From NCBI GenBank assembly GCA_023416585.1, contig JAEZHM010000105.1, positions 1 through 64,000 of the forward strand: a stretch of DNA of 64,000 nucleotides, in the 5' to 3' direction. Within the stretch, counting starts at the first letter, position 1. Each line of letters starts with the position of its first letter. Below are positions 8,595 through 17,150 of the stretch, one piece after another. The notes under the pieces are model-generated. The model ran no database searches and had not been told where the DNA came from. It saw only the letters and a program-made list of their open reading frames with translations. The DNA comes from Bacillota bacterium. GTDB taxonomy: Bacteria > Bacillota > Clostridia > Christensenellales > Aristaeellaceae. A program made the translations under genes and the position numbers.

Positions 8595-8618
8595 AAAAGC
8601 AACAGCCGTTGCTTTTTT
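8595..8618. terminator. bidirectional terminator-like hairpin
   Basis: Stem AAAAGCAAC / GTTGCTTTT around AGCC, with T-rich flanks on both strands. It immediately follows, on the minus strand, the remnant LacI frame ending at 8618, and probably was that gene's terminator. Confidence 0.6.
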
Positions 8619-8698
8619 CAAAGGGAAACTAGGATATCCTCCAGGATTTTTAGCCCGGCGGCGCGGATGGCCTCAATGGCCCCCATGGATGGCTGCAG
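8618..8698 (-). pseudogene. remnant of a LacI-type regulator gene
   Basis: A short minus-strand frame reads SMGAIEAIRAAGLKILEDIL and then a stop. This matches the conserved LacI segment that in the intact gene at 3965-4981 reads GGIEAIHAAGLNIPQDISIAG, in the same order and spacing. Nothing else of a LacI gene is left on either side, so this looks like a deletion relic of a regulator that once stood in front of the binding-protein operon. The rest of the interval 8699-8923 is AT-rich and shows no gene. Confidence 0.5.
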
Positions 8699-8923
8699 AC
8701 ATTGACGACATTGACGACACCAACAATCACAAAATCACCTAAAACGATTTCATAACCACATTATATAGCATGTTGTATAAATATAGCAAGAGGTAATACA
8801 AACTTAGCCTAAAAAAATTTTCATGCTTGCGTCACACCAGCAATTCTTTGCCTTATTCCGGGAATTTATGAATATTTGTTCTATTAATGGGCTCAGTTTT
8901 CGAATACGTTTTAGCATGTATAC

Positions 8924-8953
8924 AAAAAAAGAAGGCGTTTGGACAACGCCTTC
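8924..8953 (-). terminator. terminator of the xylA-GH3 operon
   Basis: On the complement the stem AAGGCGTT / AACGCCTT (visible on plus as AAGGCGTTTGGACAACGCCTT) is followed by a run of T. It lies 26 bases after the stop codon of the GH3 gene. Confidence 0.85.
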
Positions 8954-8978
8954 CAAGGTCAAAAACAGTTGAAAAAAA

Positions 8979-11054
8979 TCAGCGGCAAATCCGAATCCGC
9001 AAAGGTGAATACCCAAGCAATTCTGCGCTTCTCCGGTCTGGCTGGCACCCTCCTGCCGAAAGAGAAAATTGATTGCCGCCAGAAACTTTCCGGCCATAAT
9101 CATCGATCACATCAAAGGCATCTACTGACAATTGCAAGGAAACCGTTTTTGTTTCCCCGGCCTGTAAATGAACCCTTTGAAATGCGCACAATTTGGGATT
9201 GGGTGTTTTGTAGGGGGAATCATCGGCATGTATGTAGGCCTGCACCACCTCATCCCCATCCATATCGCCTGCATTGCGCAGCGTTACGGAAAGAACATTA
9301 CCCTGCATCTGAGCTTTTTCATAAACAAAACGGGTGTAGGAGAGGCCATAGCCAAAGGGATACAGCGGCGTTTCCACAAAATAGCGGTATGTACGGCCTT
9401 TCATGCTGTAATCTGTGAATTCAGGCAGTTCCGTTACGCTATGGTAGAACGTAAGGGGCAGGCGTCCGGAGGGAGACACCTTGCCCAAAAGTATATCGGC
9501 GGCTGCTGTGCCGCCGGCCTGGCCGGGATACCAGGCATAAAGGATGGCATTTCCTTCGTTCACCCGCAAGGCGCTTCCCGCGGCCACCAGGGTAACCACC
9601 GGTTTGCCTGTTTTCATAACGGCTTCCAACAGCTTTCTCTGGGAAGGGGGCAGCTCCAGATCATTTTTATCGCCGGAGAAATATTGGTTGCCGGTGTCGC
9701 CTTCTTCACCCTCGATGGTGGCGTCCAGCCCAAGGCAGAGGATGACCACATCCGCCTGTTCCGCCACGAAAACCGCTTCCGCCAATCTGTCGTCAGGCAG
9801 GGAAAGGCCGCTCATTCTGTCTTTGTGCAAATGACACCCCTGGGAATACAGCACTCTCGCCTTCCCTTTACATGCGGCTCTAAGCCCCTCCAGGAATGTG
9901 ACGTAGCGGGAGGATGTGCCGTTGTAGTTGCCCTCTAAACAGGCCTGACTGTCACCATTGGGACCAATGACAGCCACGGTGGAAAGCTTATTCAAATCAA
10001 GCGGCAGAAGACCGTCGTTCTTTAGCAGTACCATGCTCTTGTGCGCAGCTAACAGCGCCTTTTGGTCATGAGCATCTGTGTCGCATTCCAGATAAGAGAT
10101 ATCATCAAATTCGCAGTCTTCGTCGAATAAGCCGAGTTTAATCCTTGTGGCCATAAGGCGCGTCGTGGCCAGAGTTATTTGCCCTTCCGTCACCAGGCCT
10201 TCCTGATAGGCCTGCATCAGATGAAGGTAGGTGTTGCCGCAGTTTAGATCACAGCCGTTTTTTAACGCCAGTGCCGCGCTTTCCGGGGCGGTGTCGGTGA
10301 CATGATGCTGGGTGTGAAAATCCCGTATGGCCCAGCAGTCGCTGACCACGTGGCCCTCAAAGCCCCATTCGTCCCTCAAGATGTCTTTTAAGAGTGTTTT
10401 GGAGCCGCAGGCCGGTTCGCCGTTGACACGGTTGTAGGCGCCCATCACGGCTTCCACCTTGGCTTCCTTCACCAACGCTTCAAAGGCGGGCAGATACGTT
10501 TCCCGCATGTCCTTTGGTGAAGCCACGGCGTCAAATTTGTGGCGCAGCGCCTCCGGTCCGGAATGTACGGCAAAATGCTTGGCGCAGGCGGCGCCTTTTA
10601 AGTACTTTCCGTTCCCCTGCAGGCCCTTAACAAACGCCACGCCCAGACGGGCCGTAAGGTGCGGGTCCTCCCCGTAGGTCTCATGGCCGCGGCCCCAGCG
10701 GGGATCGCGGAAAATATTGATGTTGGGGGACCAGAAGGTAAGGCCCTTGTAGATGTCCCGGTCGCCTTTGGCGCTTTGGGCGTTGTACTTTGCCCTGCCC
10801 TCGGTAGCTATAATATCCGCGATCTCCTCAAGACCTTGTGTATCGAACATGGCGGCAAGGCCGATAGCCTGGGGGAAGACCGTGGCTGTACCGGCCCTTG
10901 CCACGCCGTGGAGCGCTTCATTCCACCAATTGTAGGCGGGAATCCCCAAACGGGGGATGGCGGGGGCGTCATAGCGAAGCTGGGAAGCCTTCTCCTCCAG
11001 CGTCATTTGGGAAACAATATTTGAAGCCTGCTCCCATACTTTTTTCTGATCCAT
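8979..11054 (-). CDS. glycoside hydrolase family 3, probable beta-xylosidase/beta-glucosidase
   Basis: A 691-residue cytoplasmic GH3 enzyme (no signal peptide). The N-terminal TIM barrel contains AYNWWNEALHGVARAG, DPRWGRGHETYGEDP, and the nucleophile motif GHVVSDCWAI (Asp near residue 239). The C-terminal alpha/beta sandwich (from about residue 345, KSMVLLKNDGLLPLD) and a fibronectin-III-like tail (GYGLSYTRF, then GDEVVQAYI) follow. It hydrolyses terminal beta-linked sugars from oligosaccharides. The motifs resemble the xylan 1,4-beta-xylosidase branch, and co-transcription 33 bases after xylA supports xylo-oligosaccharides as substrate, although beta-glucosidase activity cannot be excluded. 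Family certain, substrate inferred. Confidence 0.93.
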   Translation of the reverse strand: MDQKKVWEQASNIVSQMTLEEKASQLRYDAPAIPRLGIPAYNWWNEALHGVARAGTATVFPQAIGLAAMFDTQGLEEIADIIATEGRAKYNAQSAKGDRDIYKGLTFWSPNINIFRDPRWGRGHETYGEDPHLTARLGVAFVKGLQGNGKYLKGAACAKHFAVHSGPEALRHKFDAVASPKDMRETYLPAFEALVKEAKVEAVMGAYNRVNGEPACGSKTLLKDILRDEWGFEGHVVSDCWAIRDFHTQHHVTDTAPESAALALKNGCDLNCGNTYLHLMQAYQEGLVTEGQITLATTRLMATRIKLGLFDEDCEFDDISYLECDTDAHDQKALLAAHKSMVLLKNDGLLPLDLNKLSTVAVIGPNGDSQACLEGNYNGTSSRYVTFLEGLRAACKGKARVLYSQGCHLHKDRMSGLSLPDDRLAEAVFVAEQADVVILCLGLDATIEGEEGDTGNQYFSGDKNDLELPPSQRKLLEAVMKTGKPVVTLVAAGSALRVNEGNAILYAWYPGQAGGTAAADILLGKVSPSGRLPLTFYHSVTELPEFTDYSMKGRTYRYFVETPLYPFGYGLSYTRFVYEKAQMQGNVLSVTLRNAGDMDGDEVVQAYIHADDSPYKTPNPKLCAFQRVHLQAGETKTVSLQLSVDAFDVIDDYGRKVSGGNQFSLSAGGCQPDRRSAELLGYSPLRIRICR

Positions 11055-11087
11055 GGGTGCCCCCGCCTTTCCCTTTTGCTATCTAGT

Positions 11088-12407
11088 TCAGCTGAAAAGA
11101 ATGCTGTTGAGAACGCTCTCCAGGTATTCCTGCTTGCCGGATTCGGGCAGCGGCGCCGTGCCGTTTTTCTCGGCATAGGCAGCCAGCTCCGTTAGGGTTG
11201 TTTCTCCATCACGGATCTTTTTACCGATGCCGGATGCATAGCTTGTGTACCGTTCCTTCACGAAACCGTCGATGCGGCCGTCTTCGATCATCCGGGCTGC
11301 CTTTATAAGCCCCAAGGCAAAGGAATCCATGCCCAGGATGAAGCCCAGGAACATATCCTCCATGGTGTAGCTGGGGCGGCGGTCCTTGGCGTCAAAGTTG
11401 AGCCCGCCGTTTTTGAGCCCGCCGGCCTTCAGCACTTCATACATGCACAGGGTGGTGTCATATACGTTGGAGGGGAACTGGTCGGTATCCCAGCCCAGCA
11501 GCATATCACCCTGATTGGCGTCGATGCTGCCCAGCATGCCGTTGATGGCAGATACCCGCAAATCGTGCTGGAAGGTGTGGCCGGCCAGCGTAGCATGATT
11601 GGCCTCGATGTTCAATTTGAAATCCTTGTCCAGCCCGTATTGGCGGACAAAGCCGATGGCGGTGGCGGCGTCGAAATCGTACTGATGCTTCGTGGGCTCC
11701 TTGGGTTTGGGCTCAATGAAGAAGTCACCTGTAAAGCCGATGCTGCGGCCGTATTTGACCGCCATCTTCATAAGCGCGGCAATATTCTCCTGCTCAAACT
11801 TCATGTCGGTGTTGAGCAGCGTCTCATACCCTTCGCGGCCGCCCCAGAACACATAGCCCAGGCCGCCAAGCTTCACGGTGATGTCAATGGCCTTTTTGAT
11901 CTGCGCCGCGGCGTGGCAGAACACATCCGCGCTGTTGCTGGAGCCGGCGCCGTTCATGTACCTTGGATGGCTGAACAGGTTGGCCGTACCCCACAGGAGC
12001 TTGATTCCCGTAGCCTTCATCTTTGCAAGGATATAGTCGCTGATCTCATCCAGCCTTGCGTTTGTTTCCGCCAAGGTATCCGCTTCGGGCACAATGTCAG
12101 CGTCATGGAAGCAGAAGTATTCGATGCCCAGCTTTTGCATGAACTCAAAGCCCGCGTCCACCTTGGCTTTTGCATGTTCCATGGTGCCGAGCTTTGCGCC
12201 GAAAGATTTGTCCGCCGTACCGGGGCCGAACATGTCGGTACCGGTAGCGCACAGCGTATGCCACCAAGCCATGGCAAAGCGCAAATGCTCCTTCATCGGC
12301 TTGCCAAGCACGGTCTGATCCGGGTTATAGTATTTGAAAGAAAGGGGATTCCGGGACTGTGGGCCTTCGTAGGCTACCTTGGGCAGGTTTTTGAAAATTT
12401 CGCTCAT
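11088..12407 (-). CDS. xylA: xylose isomerase
   Basis: A 439-residue enzyme interconverting D-xylose and D-xylulose, class II (long) type. Diagnostic stretches are all present: FHDADIVPEADTLAE, LWGTANLFSHPRYMNGA, VFWGGREGYETLLNTD, the metal-binding FTGDFFIEPKPKEPTKHQYD, NIEANHATLAGHTFQHD and LGSIDANQGDMLLGWDTDQF. It starts with ATG 12407 after AAGGAG. It is the first gene of an operon with the GH3 enzyme, so xylo-oligosaccharides could be cut and the xylose isomerised by the same transcript. Xylulokinase is not in this window. Two identical palindromes in the upstream region point to LacI-type control. Confidence 0.98.
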   Translation of the reverse strand: MSEIFKNLPKVAYEGPQSRNPLSFKYYNPDQTVLGKPMKEHLRFAMAWWHTLCATGTDMFGPGTADKSFGAKLGTMEHAKAKVDAGFEFMQKLGIEYFCFHDADIVPEADTLAETNARLDEISDYILAKMKATGIKLLWGTANLFSHPRYMNGAGSSNSADVFCHAAAQIKKAIDITVKLGGLGYVFWGGREGYETLLNTDMKFEQENIAALMKMAVKYGRSIGFTGDFFIEPKPKEPTKHQYDFDAATAIGFVRQYGLDKDFKLNIEANHATLAGHTFQHDLRVSAINGMLGSIDANQGDMLLGWDTDQFPSNVYDTTLCMYEVLKAGGLKNGGLNFDAKDRRPSYTMEDMFLGFILGMDSFALGLIKAARMIEDGRIDGFVKERYTSYASGIGKKIRDGETTLTELAAYAEKNGTAPLPESGKQEYLESVLNSILFS

Positions 12408-12438
12408 ACGCGCGCTCCTTTAATTTTATTGGTTTGAT

Positions 12439-12452
12439 TGTGCTCGAGCACA
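12439..12452. promoter_or_regulatory. operator O2 upstream of xylA
   Basis: Perfect palindrome TGTGCTCGAGCACA, about 30 bases before the xylA start codon. It is identical to the copy at 12609-12622, with centres 170 bp apart. A CG-centred palindrome of this length is characteristic of LacI-family operators. Two identical copies in one 330-bp leader suggest cooperative binding and DNA looping. Confidence 0.75.
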
Positions 12453-12608
12453 CTTGTCGGTACGACTTTTGCCCTGACTGCGTAAGAGACAAACGCAACC
12501 GTCTTATCGCAGCCGGCTTACCCGGATTTTCTACATGATGCCGGTTTTCTATGCGCATAAGGGAGTTTCGGCTCCCCCTGCGCGGTCAAAAGCATCTGCA
12601 CGGCTACA

Positions 12609-12665
12609 TGTGCTCGAGCACACTATATATGATATTATCATACGAATATTTCATGATATTGTCAA
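12609..12665 (-). promoter_or_regulatory. xylA promoter with operator O1
   Basis: On the complement TTGACA (12660-12665) and TATGAT (12637-12642) are separated by 17 bases, a near-consensus promoter for xylA. The palindrome TGTGCTCGAGCACA (12609-12622) lies right downstream of the -10 box, where a bound repressor would block initiation or clearance. The transcript would have a leader of over 200 bases before xylA, which contains the second operator. No other gene is seen between 12408 and 12747. Confidence 0.8.
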
Positions 12666-12747
12666 CCGGGATCAGAAATTTCTTGATATCCTCTATTCGT
12701 CACTTTTGCATGATTGGCCTCCCGTTGCAACCGCAAAAATGCAGGCG

Positions 12748-13530
12748 TCACACTGTTTCCTGCCCGAACACTTCCCATTCGGTCAGCGCCGGGAATGGGG
12801 AAAGATTTTTGGCCTTGATTAGGTCCGACAGCCTGACCCATTCCACCATATGTTCGCCTGTCAAGAAATACTGCGTATCCCCTGTCTTCTCAAAGGAGAG
12901 CACCATTTGCTGCCCGTCGGAAAACGTCAAGGTCCCCTTGGTCCACCAGCTGTCGTGGGGAAAATCGGCCCGAAGAGTAATAGCCACTTCATCGATGCGC
13001 ACAGTGCGGCCAAAATGTATGAAAATTTCCGCATCTGCCCGCCCGCCAATGCCCCAGGATTGGTAGGGCCAGTTGCCGTGGCTTGAATTGAACTTCATCC
13101 CATCTATCACGCTGCGGGCGAAAAAAGCAGGCTCATCCCTTGTTTCCACATTAGCCGTCGCGTGAGGAAAGCAATTTTCATAAAACCGCTGGTCAAGGGG
13201 ATTAAGCGCCAGGTTGCGGCGCGCGCGCAACTCCCCCTCACGGGCCGGGCGTATTTGAAGGATATGCCTGTCCCCCGCAAATGCCTGGGGCGGATAGGCC
13301 AGCGCAAAATCACCCTTGGGGATTTTATAGATAAATTTCTTTTCCGGAAGATATATCATGGACTCCGGCAGCGCCTGGTCCACCTGGATCACACAATGCT
13401 GTGTGTCCGCCAAAAAGACAATGCTGTCGCCCTCTTCATAGGCGAGAGTGCACAGAAGCCTGGCATAGTTTGCTTTGGAGGCGGACTGTTTGACCTTGCC
13501 GGCAGCATCAACAACCTGTATGGAATACAT
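12748..13530 (-). CDS. hypothetical protein with galactose-binding-like C-terminal domain
   Basis: 260 residues, starting MYSIQVVDAAGKVKQSASK with GGGAGG upstream of ATG 13530. No signal peptide, so probably cytoplasmic. The C-terminal part (roughly residues 150-255) has the look of a discoidin/F5-8-like beta-sandwich (GGRADAEIFIHFGRTVRID, LTFSDGQQMVLSFEKTGDTQ, WVRLSDLIKAK, WEVFGQE). The N-terminal half (residues 1-100) is a beta-rich unknown. Such proteins occur near carbohydrate genes in Clostridia and may bind sugar or modulate an enzyme, but I do not recognise a named family. It is followed by the xylA leader on the same strand and is probably monocistronic. Confidence 0.6.
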   Translation of the reverse strand: MYSIQVVDAAGKVKQSASKANYARLLCTLAYEEGDSIVFLADTQHCVIQVDQALPESMIYLPEKKFIYKIPKGDFALAYPPQAFAGDRHILQIRPAREGELRARRNLALNPLDQRFYENCFPHATANVETRDEPAFFARSVIDGMKFNSSHGNWPYQSWGIGGRADAEIFIHFGRTVRIDEVAITLRADFPHDSWWTKGTLTFSDGQQMVLSFEKTGDTQYFLTGEHMVEWVRLSDLIKAKNLSPFPALTEWEVFGQETV

Positions 13531-13605
13531 AACAAACCTCCCGGATTAATGATGCAATCATTTGTTCCATCATACCTCCGGGAGGCGGCGATATCAAGCG
13601 TTTTG

Positions 13606-14349
13606 CTATTCCCAGCGGAAGAATTTCAGCGACAGGAATATTCCGACCACAGCGATGACGGCTAATACAACAAAGGACAGCGTCATGCTGTGAAGGTCCT
13701 GCCCCATTGATGCGGCCTTCAAAAGCTTGATTCCCTGGGTTAGGGGCATAAAATCGGCCACGGTTTGCAGCGCTTTGGGCATGATCTCATAAGGGATGGT
13801 TGCACCCGACAAGAACAGCATTGGAAAGTAGAACGCGCTGGCCAGGATGCCGCCCATCTGGCTGCTTTTGGCCAAGGAGGCTATGGTCATGCCGATGGCG
13901 TGAATGGATACAAGAACAAGCAGATACACAAGGATGAAAGTGATCAGGGAACCCTGCAGCCTGAAGCCGAAAAGCAGCGTGCAGATCAGGTATACCAGAA
14001 CAGAGGACGCAATGGAGAGCGTAAAGCTGTACAGCACGTGGGCGTTTAGGAGCGTGCCGGGGCTTACAGGTGTCACCTTATAGCGTTTCAGTATCTTGCG
14101 CCACCTGTAATCGGAAAGTGCGATAGGCAGGCCCATGAGGCCTGCGGCGCAAATGCCGATGCTGGCCACGGCCGCGAAGCTCATGTCGATTTTGCGCACA
14201 GCAGATCCCGCTTCCGAAGGGGAGCCGCCGTACAGCACCCCCAGCAGCAGCATCAGCCCTACAGGCATCAATACGCCGAATAATACTGATGAAAACTCCC
14301 GGTAAGACAGCTTTGTTTCCGTCTTGTACATCAGCCACAATGTTTTCAT
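13606..14349 (-). CDS. ABC-2 type transporter permease
   Basis: A 247-residue membrane subunit with about six helices: an N-terminal cytoplasmic stretch MKTLWLMYKTETKLSYREF, a first helix around GVLMPVGLMLLLGV, and the ABC-2 signature region near residues 150-185 (GMTIASLAKSSQMGGILAS, then FYFPMLFLSGATIPYEIMP). It pairs with the ATPase encoded immediately upstream; the genes overlap by four bases. This is a two-gene exporter or lipid/antibiotic transporter of the DrrB/YhgE-like ABC-2 class, substrate unknown. It lies divergent from a membrane-bound XRE regulator that may control it. Confidence 0.88.
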   Translation of the reverse strand: MKTLWLMYKTETKLSYREFSSVLFGVLMPVGLMLLLGVLYGGSPSEAGSAVRKIDMSFAAVASIGICAAGLMGLPIALSDYRWRKILKRYKVTPVSPGTLLNAHVLYSFTLSIASSVLVYLICTLLFGFRLQGSLITFILVYLLVLVSIHAIGMTIASLAKSSQMGGILASAFYFPMLFLSGATIPYEIMPKALQTVADFMPLTQGIKLLKAASMGQDLHSMTLSFVVLAVIAVVGIFLSLKFFRWE

Positions 14350-15065
14350 ACCGCTTCCTCCTGTGCAAAGGCGACGAACGCATCATCCATATTATCTGTG
14401 CCGCTTTGGGCGATTACCTGACTGACCGTACCCGCAGTAATGATTTTTCCGTGCTTCATAATGGCGACCATGTCGCACAGATGCGAAACCTCGTCCATGT
14501 AGTGGGAGGTCAAAAGCACTGTAGCGCCCTTCTCCTTAAGCGAGCGGATATATTGCCACACCTTCCGCCTGGCCACGGGATCGAGCCCGGTGGTCAGCTC
14601 ATCCAGAAAGACAACCTCAGGACTGTGCATCACCGCCAGCAGTATATCCAGCTTCTGGCGCTCGCCGCCCGACAGGCTGGAAACCTGGGATTTGTACTTA
14701 TCTGAAAGGCCGAATTCTTCCAGCATATCTTTCCAGCCGGCTGCATTTTTGTAAAGCGACGCGTTGATTTCACATATCTCCCCCACCCGGATCTTGCTTG
14801 GGTAAGCCGCGTTCTGAAACTGAACGCCGACCCTTTGGAACAGCGCTTTCCTGTTTTGATTCGGGCTTTGCCCAAGAAGCAGAACGCTGCCCTTTTCAAA
14901 TGCTTTGGTTCCGAGGATGCATTCCAGAGTAGTGGATTTTCCGGCTCCGTTATGACCGAGAAGCCCGAAGACCGTGCCTTTTTTCACATCAAAGGAAATG
15001 CCGTCCACGGCTTTCATGCCTGTGTAGGATTTTTCGAGATTGTGTACCGAGATTACGGTTTCCAT
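14346..15065 (-). CDS. ABC transporter ATP-binding protein (ABC-2 exporter type)
   Basis: 239-residue nucleotide-binding subunit. Walker A is GHNGAGKST near residue 37, the signature is LSGGERQKLD near residue 130, Walker B is VVFLDELTTGLDP (Leu replaces the usual Pro of LDEPT), and the switch His is in LLTSHYMDEVSHLCD. These are hallmarks of DrrA/CcmA-type exporters. It begins with ATG 15065, preceded by AGGAGG. It is the first gene of a two-gene operon with the ABC-2 permease. Confidence 0.93.
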   Translation of the reverse strand: METVISVHNLEKSYTGMKAVDGISFDVKKGTVFGLLGHNGAGKSTTLECILGTKAFEKGSVLLLGQSPNQNRKALFQRVGVQFQNAAYPSKIRVGEICEINASLYKNAAGWKDMLEEFGLSDKYKSQVSSLSGGERQKLDILLAVMHSPEVVFLDELTTGLDPVARRKVWQYIRSLKEKGATVLLTSHYMDEVSHLCDMVAIMKHGKIITAGTVSQVIAQSGTDNMDDAFVAFAQEEAV

Positions 15066-15275
15066 TAGGCTACCTCCTGTTTATGATGCAGGAAGAAGAA
15101 TAACCCATTTTAAGGAAAGGTTCTTGACTTTGGTTGCTAAAATGAGCGGAGCAAAGAAGATTTAAGTCCGGCAGCCAGCTTATCTGCCTTTCTGCTGAAT
15201 GCCAACGTCATTTAGAATAGGCCATTCTACGAAATAGCGACACACTCGCCGTCTTATAGGTTGCATTTTTAATCA

Positions 15276-15306
15276 CCCTCCCGTAGAATCAGTTAAGACG
15301 GGAGGG
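15276..15306 (+). promoter_or_regulatory. hairpin masking the ribosome binding site of the XRE gene
   Basis: Perfect nine-base stem CCCTCCCGT (15276-15284) / ACGGGAGGG (15298-15306) with a 13-base loop. The right arm contains the GGGAGGGG ribosome binding site of the gene starting at 15313. Folding would block initiation, so translation could depend on melting by temperature, a protein or an upstream event. No T tract adjoins it, so it is not a plain terminator. Confidence 0.6.
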
Positions 15307-15312
15307 GAAAAT

Positions 15313-16533
15313 ATGGTAAATAAGACCATCGGCAGCTTTCGGGCAGCGCTGCGCAAGGCAAATGGTATGACGCAAGAAGATGTAGCACAGCGTGTGTTTG
15401 TATCCAATAAAACTGTCAGCAAATGGGAACGGAATGAAAGCAGCCCGGACCTTGCCCTGATCCCTGTTTTGGCGGAATTATTCGGCGTTACCTGCGACGA
15501 AATCCTCCGAGGCGAGCGCGGAGAAAAGGAGCATGGGAACGATGAGAAAACCCGTTTAAAAACAGAAAAGCAGATGCAGCGCATTCATACTCATACGATA
15601 AATCAATTCAAGAGCATATCTGTCATCGCGGCTTCTTTGACAATTCTGGGGCTCATGTGCCATTTTGCCGTAGCTTACACGTATTTCAAACCCTTGGTGG
15701 CCTTTGGCTTGGGGCTTGCATTCCTGCTTGGCAGCATCGTTTTGGAAATCATTCAGCTCATCCGGGCCAATGCCGCGCTGCAGGATGGAGCCGTGCCGGG
15801 GGAGGGTTCTATTTTACCTGCTGCCACGGTTTCTCTCCTGCGTAGGATCGCCTTCGCCGTCTTAGCGTTCAACGCATGGGCCGCTATTTTGATCTGGCCC
15901 ATGGTGGCAGCGGAAGAACTGGATTATGTCAACGGCGTATTATCCTTAGACGCCTACCTTTCCCAACTGCCGATGCAGTTGACGATTTGCCTTTTCGCAG
16001 CGGCGCTTGCCGCATATTTTGCCCGGCACTGGCTGGGCTTTAGGATAAACGAAAAGTCGGTCATAGCCACTATGAGCTATAAGACCGGCATGATCCGCCG
16101 CATGGCGTGGATGCAGGCAGCCTTTTTGCTGGGATTGGCAGCTCTGTTCTTTGTTCCATCGTTGGTTTATGTATTGAGCGGCGGATTTGAAGTTATTGGA
16201 GGCATCTTATTTCTTGCACTGATAATAGTCATTTTTGTGGTGATGGTAGTAACATTGATCCGTTCGTTTCGGGGCAGCAAAGACCGGCTGGAGCGCTTGC
16301 TGGTCCTGCTTCTTAGTATAAGAAACATTATTTTTGGCGTAATAATTATTACTGTATTCAACAGTATCAATGTGTACGTGAGTATTTCTCCCCGTCCGGA
16401 TTTGTCCTTCGATATACAGGGTATTCCGGCAGCGTTGTTTCAAATATTTTTGATCACAATGGTATATTTGATTGTCAAGCATTACCTGGTCAGGAAGCAA
16501 AAGGGTAATGAGAATGAGCAAGCCGTTTCCTGA
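15313..16533 (+). CDS. XRE family regulator with C-terminal membrane domain
   Basis: 406 residues. Residues ~5-65 are a Cro/C1-type helix-turn-helix (TQEDVAQRVFVSNKTVSKWE, then SSPDLALIPVLAELFGVTCDEIL). A charged linker leads to about eight hydrophobic helices (from residue ~100 on, for example SVIAASLTILGLMCHFAVA). Such helix-turn-helix/polytopic proteins in Clostridia are membrane-tethered regulators, thought to sense envelope or antimicrobial stress. It is divergent from the ABC-2 exporter at 13606-15065, which is the natural target. Its ribosome binding site lies in a stable hairpin. No cognate ligand is visible. Confidence 0.82.
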   Translation: MVNKTIGSFRAALRKANGMTQEDVAQRVFVSNKTVSKWERNESSPDLALIPVLAELFGVTCDEILRGERGEKEHGNDEKTRLKTEKQMQRIHTHTINQFKSISVIAASLTILGLMCHFAVAYTYFKPLVAFGLGLAFLLGSIVLEIIQLIRANAALQDGAVPGEGSILPAATVSLLRRIAFAVLAFNAWAAILIWPMVAAEELDYVNGVLSLDAYLSQLPMQLTICLFAAALAAYFARHWLGFRINEKSVIATMSYKTGMIRRMAWMQAAFLLGLAALFFVPSLVYVLSGGFEVIGGILFLALIIVIFVVMVVTLIRSFRGSKDRLERLLVLLLSIRNIIFGVIIITVFNSINVYVSISPRPDLSFDIQGIPAALFQIFLITMVYLIVKHYLVRKQKGNENEQAVS

Positions 16534-16617
16534 AAGGAATTGATTTTTTTAATGAAAGACATGAATGCCTGAATAGAATGATAACCAAAAGCACATGCAT
16601 TCCTCCGGCCTGGCGGT

Positions 16618-16985
16618 AACCGGAGCTTGGCGGGCGATTGATAATCGCCCCTACATCCGCATAGAATTTTGGCGGGTGAAGCGAGGTGGAGGAGCCACAG
16701 GCGGTGCTTCGGCTACGGAGCCTCATGAGGGAGGCTTTCCAAAAGGCTTCCCCTTGAGTTCCGAAGCTTCGCGCCACCTGTGGCGGATAAAGCGAAGCGG
16801 AGGAAGCTTGCGAAACGAGCGCCGGAAGCGCCAGCGAGCCGGCGCGATGATTGTGCAAGCCGAGTGGCAAGCTTAAGACGAAGGAGACTGATGAGGTGTA
16901 ATTGGCCGCATAGACTATATTGCCAGACACCTCATCCGGCACTGCGGCACCACCTTCCCCTCAAGGGGAAGGCTTTTGGAGGGCC
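16618..16985. repeat. cluster of short intergenic repeats
   Basis: The 617-bp gap 16534-17150 holds no convincing gene. It contains several repeat units also found elsewhere in the window: GCGGGCGATTGATAATCGCC (hairpin, also at 27553), a GTGGCGGATAAAGCGAAGCG unit related to the tandem copies at 60.3-60.6 kb, a shorter variant at about 16671, and a CCTTCCCCTCAAGGGGAAGG palindrome at 16953-16972 related to that at 62792. These look like non-autonomous dispersed palindromic elements rather than genes; the apparent reading frames through them have biased, unlikely composition. Confidence 0.7.
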
Positions 16986-17090
16986 AAACAGAAGGAGATT
17001 GGAAGAGGTTTGATAGCAAGATGATAAGCTGTTGTTTTCAGGGCAGTATCTGTATAGTATTATCCCTGATATTAGGTTTAGGAGTTAGGT

Positions 17091-17129
17091 GCAAAGAGGG
17101 ACGCTTCTTCATAAGCGTCCCTCTTTGCA
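17091..17129. terminator. terminator hairpin at the end of the FASII operon
   Basis: Long perfect stem GCAAAGAGGGACGCTT / AAGCGTCCCTCTTTGC with a short loop, 22 bases after the DegV stop codon. The AAAGAGGG arm supplies a T-rich 3' side when read on either strand, so it may serve both directions. Confidence 0.75.
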
Positions 17130-17150
17130 TATACATCCACGTTCTTCCCG

